DNA of 6,006 bases from an uncultured Peptococcaceae bacterium (GTDB taxonomy: Bacteria; Bacillota; Desulfitobacteriia; Desulfitobacteriales; Syntrophobotulaceae): positions 1-6,006 of the forward strand of contig CALBJS010000062.1 in the NCBI GenBank assembly GCA_937892995.1, given 5' to 3'. The notes under the pieces are model-generated. The model was not told the DNA's origin, did not search any database, and saw nothing but the letters and a program-made list of their open reading frames with translations. Position numbers and translations under genes: made by a program. Below, in pieces: positions 5,163-6,006 of the stretch; position 1 is the first letter of the stretch; each line of letters opens with the position of its first letter.

Positions 5163-6006
5163 ATGTATGTAAATTATAATGACCTCTGCCCTGCTCCAAT
5201 GAGTGACTTTTTAGAGTATATGCTATCTGTCAGAGGAAGATCGGAAAAAACTGTCAGTGAATACTTTCTTGATTTAAGAACTTTTTATAGATTTATTGCA
5301 ATCAGACTTAAATTAAGTTCTAAAGTTGAAGTTTTTGAAAATATAGATATTGACCTTGTTACTTTAGATGTACTAAAGAAAATTAATATTATGGATTTAC
5401 ATGCTTTTATAGCTTTTATAGACAGAGAAAGAGATAATTCTAACAGAACTAAAGCTCGTAAAATAGCATGCCTTCGATCTTTTTTCAAATACTTATATTC
5501 TATTGTAAGGCTCATTTCTGCAAATCCGGCTGTGGATTTAGAAACACCGAAGAAAAACAGCCGTTTACCTGTTGCCCTTACATTAGATGAATCCAAAAGT
5601 TTGATTTCATCTATAGATGGAAATAATGGTAAACGTGATTATGCTATTATTACTTTATTTCTAAATTGCGGACTTCGTTTATCAGAGCTAATAAGCATTA
5701 ACATTGATAAAATTAAGGGTGATACTTTAACTGTTGTGGGTAAAGGCAATAAAGAGCGTACTATATATTTAAATGATATGTGTGTAAAGGCAATTGAAGA
5801 ATACCTTGAAGTAAGACAAGATGCAAAGCCGGGCCATGAAAATGCTTTATTTTTAAGCAATAGAAAAACTAGAATAACTCCTAAAGGTGTTCAGCATATG
5901 GTTGATAAATACATTAAAGAATCCGGTTTATCAGGGAAAAATTATTCTCCTCACAAATTGCGTCATACCGTCGGGCCGCATGAAGGAGGCGTCGCCAGGG
6001 GCGCCG
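5163..6006 (+). CDS. XerC/XerD-type tyrosine recombinase, 3' end missing
   Basis: Site-specific DNA recombinase that cuts and rejoins DNA through a covalent 3'-phosphotyrosine. The frame runs from 5163 to the window end without a stop (281 codons). The N-terminal SAM-like core-binding domain covers about 13-125 (FLEYMLSVRGRSEKTVSEY, then RKIACLRSFFKYL). The catalytic domain starts near 138 and shows Arg172 in CGLRLSEL, Lys195 in GKGNKER, and His264/Arg267 in HKLRH. The second His/Trp box and the tyrosine nucleophile are not in the window. From codon 270 the sequence (VGPHEGGVARGA) no longer looks like this family, in which an AATLM-like helix usually follows HKLRHT, and G+C jumps to about 78%, so those residues are probably not native. 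Family members are usually around 300-330 residues. It could be a chromosomal Xer protein or a mobile-element integrase. Confidence 0.9.
   Translation, partial: MYVNYNDLCPAPMSDFLEYMLSVRGRSEKTVSEYFLDLRTFYRFIAIRLKLSSKVEVFENIDIDLVTLDVLKKINIMDLHAFIAFIDRERDNSNRTKARKIACLRSFFKYLYSIVRLISANPAVDLETPKKNSRLPVALTLDESKSLISSIDGNNGKRDYAIITLFLNCGLRLSELISINIDKIKGDTLTVVGKGNKERTIYLNDMCVKAIEEYLEVRQDAKPGHENALFLSNRKTRITPKGVQHMVDKYIKESGLSGKNYSPHKLRHTVGPHEGGVARGA
5970..6006. other. GC-rich foreign-looking end, probable chimeric junction
   Basis: 29 of these 37 bases are G or C, in a gene otherwise near one third G+C. The change is abrupt after the ACC codon of HKLRHT (5967-5969) and coincides with loss of similarity to the recombinase family. 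Read on the minus strand, one frame stays open (GAPGDASFMRPDG), as coding sequence from a high-GC organism would. An assembly or library chimera is the simplest explanation; real recombination at this point is less likely. Confidence 0.65.

Noticed and set aside
5285..5860. Two minus-strand open frames (5285-5596 and 5639-5860) inside the recombinase
   Set aside because: Both are antisense to a recombinase reading frame with clear catalytic boxes.

Overview
The window comes from a low-GC, AT-rich Firmicute, most likely a member of the Clostridia. Evidence is strong AGGAGG-type ribosome binding sites, sigma-A style promoters, a copper-amine-oxidase-N-like stalk domain on a secreted glycosidase, and a transthyretin-like domain resembling those of clostridial spore cortex-lytic proteins. 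The species cannot be told from the sequence.

Layout. Positions 2-2376 hold the end of a two-gene ABC exporter operon on the plus strand: a 5'-truncated ATPase overlapping a 638-residue permease by four bases, closed by a hairpin terminator at about 2383-2432. Positions 2377-2828 are gene-free, very AT-rich and contain two adjacent strong palindromes (2498-2528 and 2538-2571). On the minus strand follow a 160-residue beta-sandwich-type protein (2829-3311) and, upstream of it in transcription order, a membrane-anchored GH18 glycosidase with a C-terminal stalk domain (3445-4854). A divergent promoter region (about 4855-5162) separates the glycosidase from a XerC/D-type tyrosine recombinase (5163 to the window end, plus strand).

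How it may work together. The ABC pair is an ordinary exporter. The two minus-strand genes both look like cell-envelope or spore-wall functions and may be co-transcribed. The recombinase is divergent from them. A 12-base half of the 2538-2571 palindrome recurs in the recombinase leader at 5124-5135, and a weaker related motif lies between the two minus-strand genes. This invites an integron-like or cassette-like reading (recombinase, site, gene, site, gene, site), but it rests on short AT-rich matches and is a hypothesis only.

Caution: the last ~37 bases (5970-6006) are about 78% G+C, against roughly 30-40% for the rest. They break the recombinase right after its HKLRHT box, so the end is probably a chimeric or foreign contig end. 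The ABC operon is also visibly richer in G+C than what follows.
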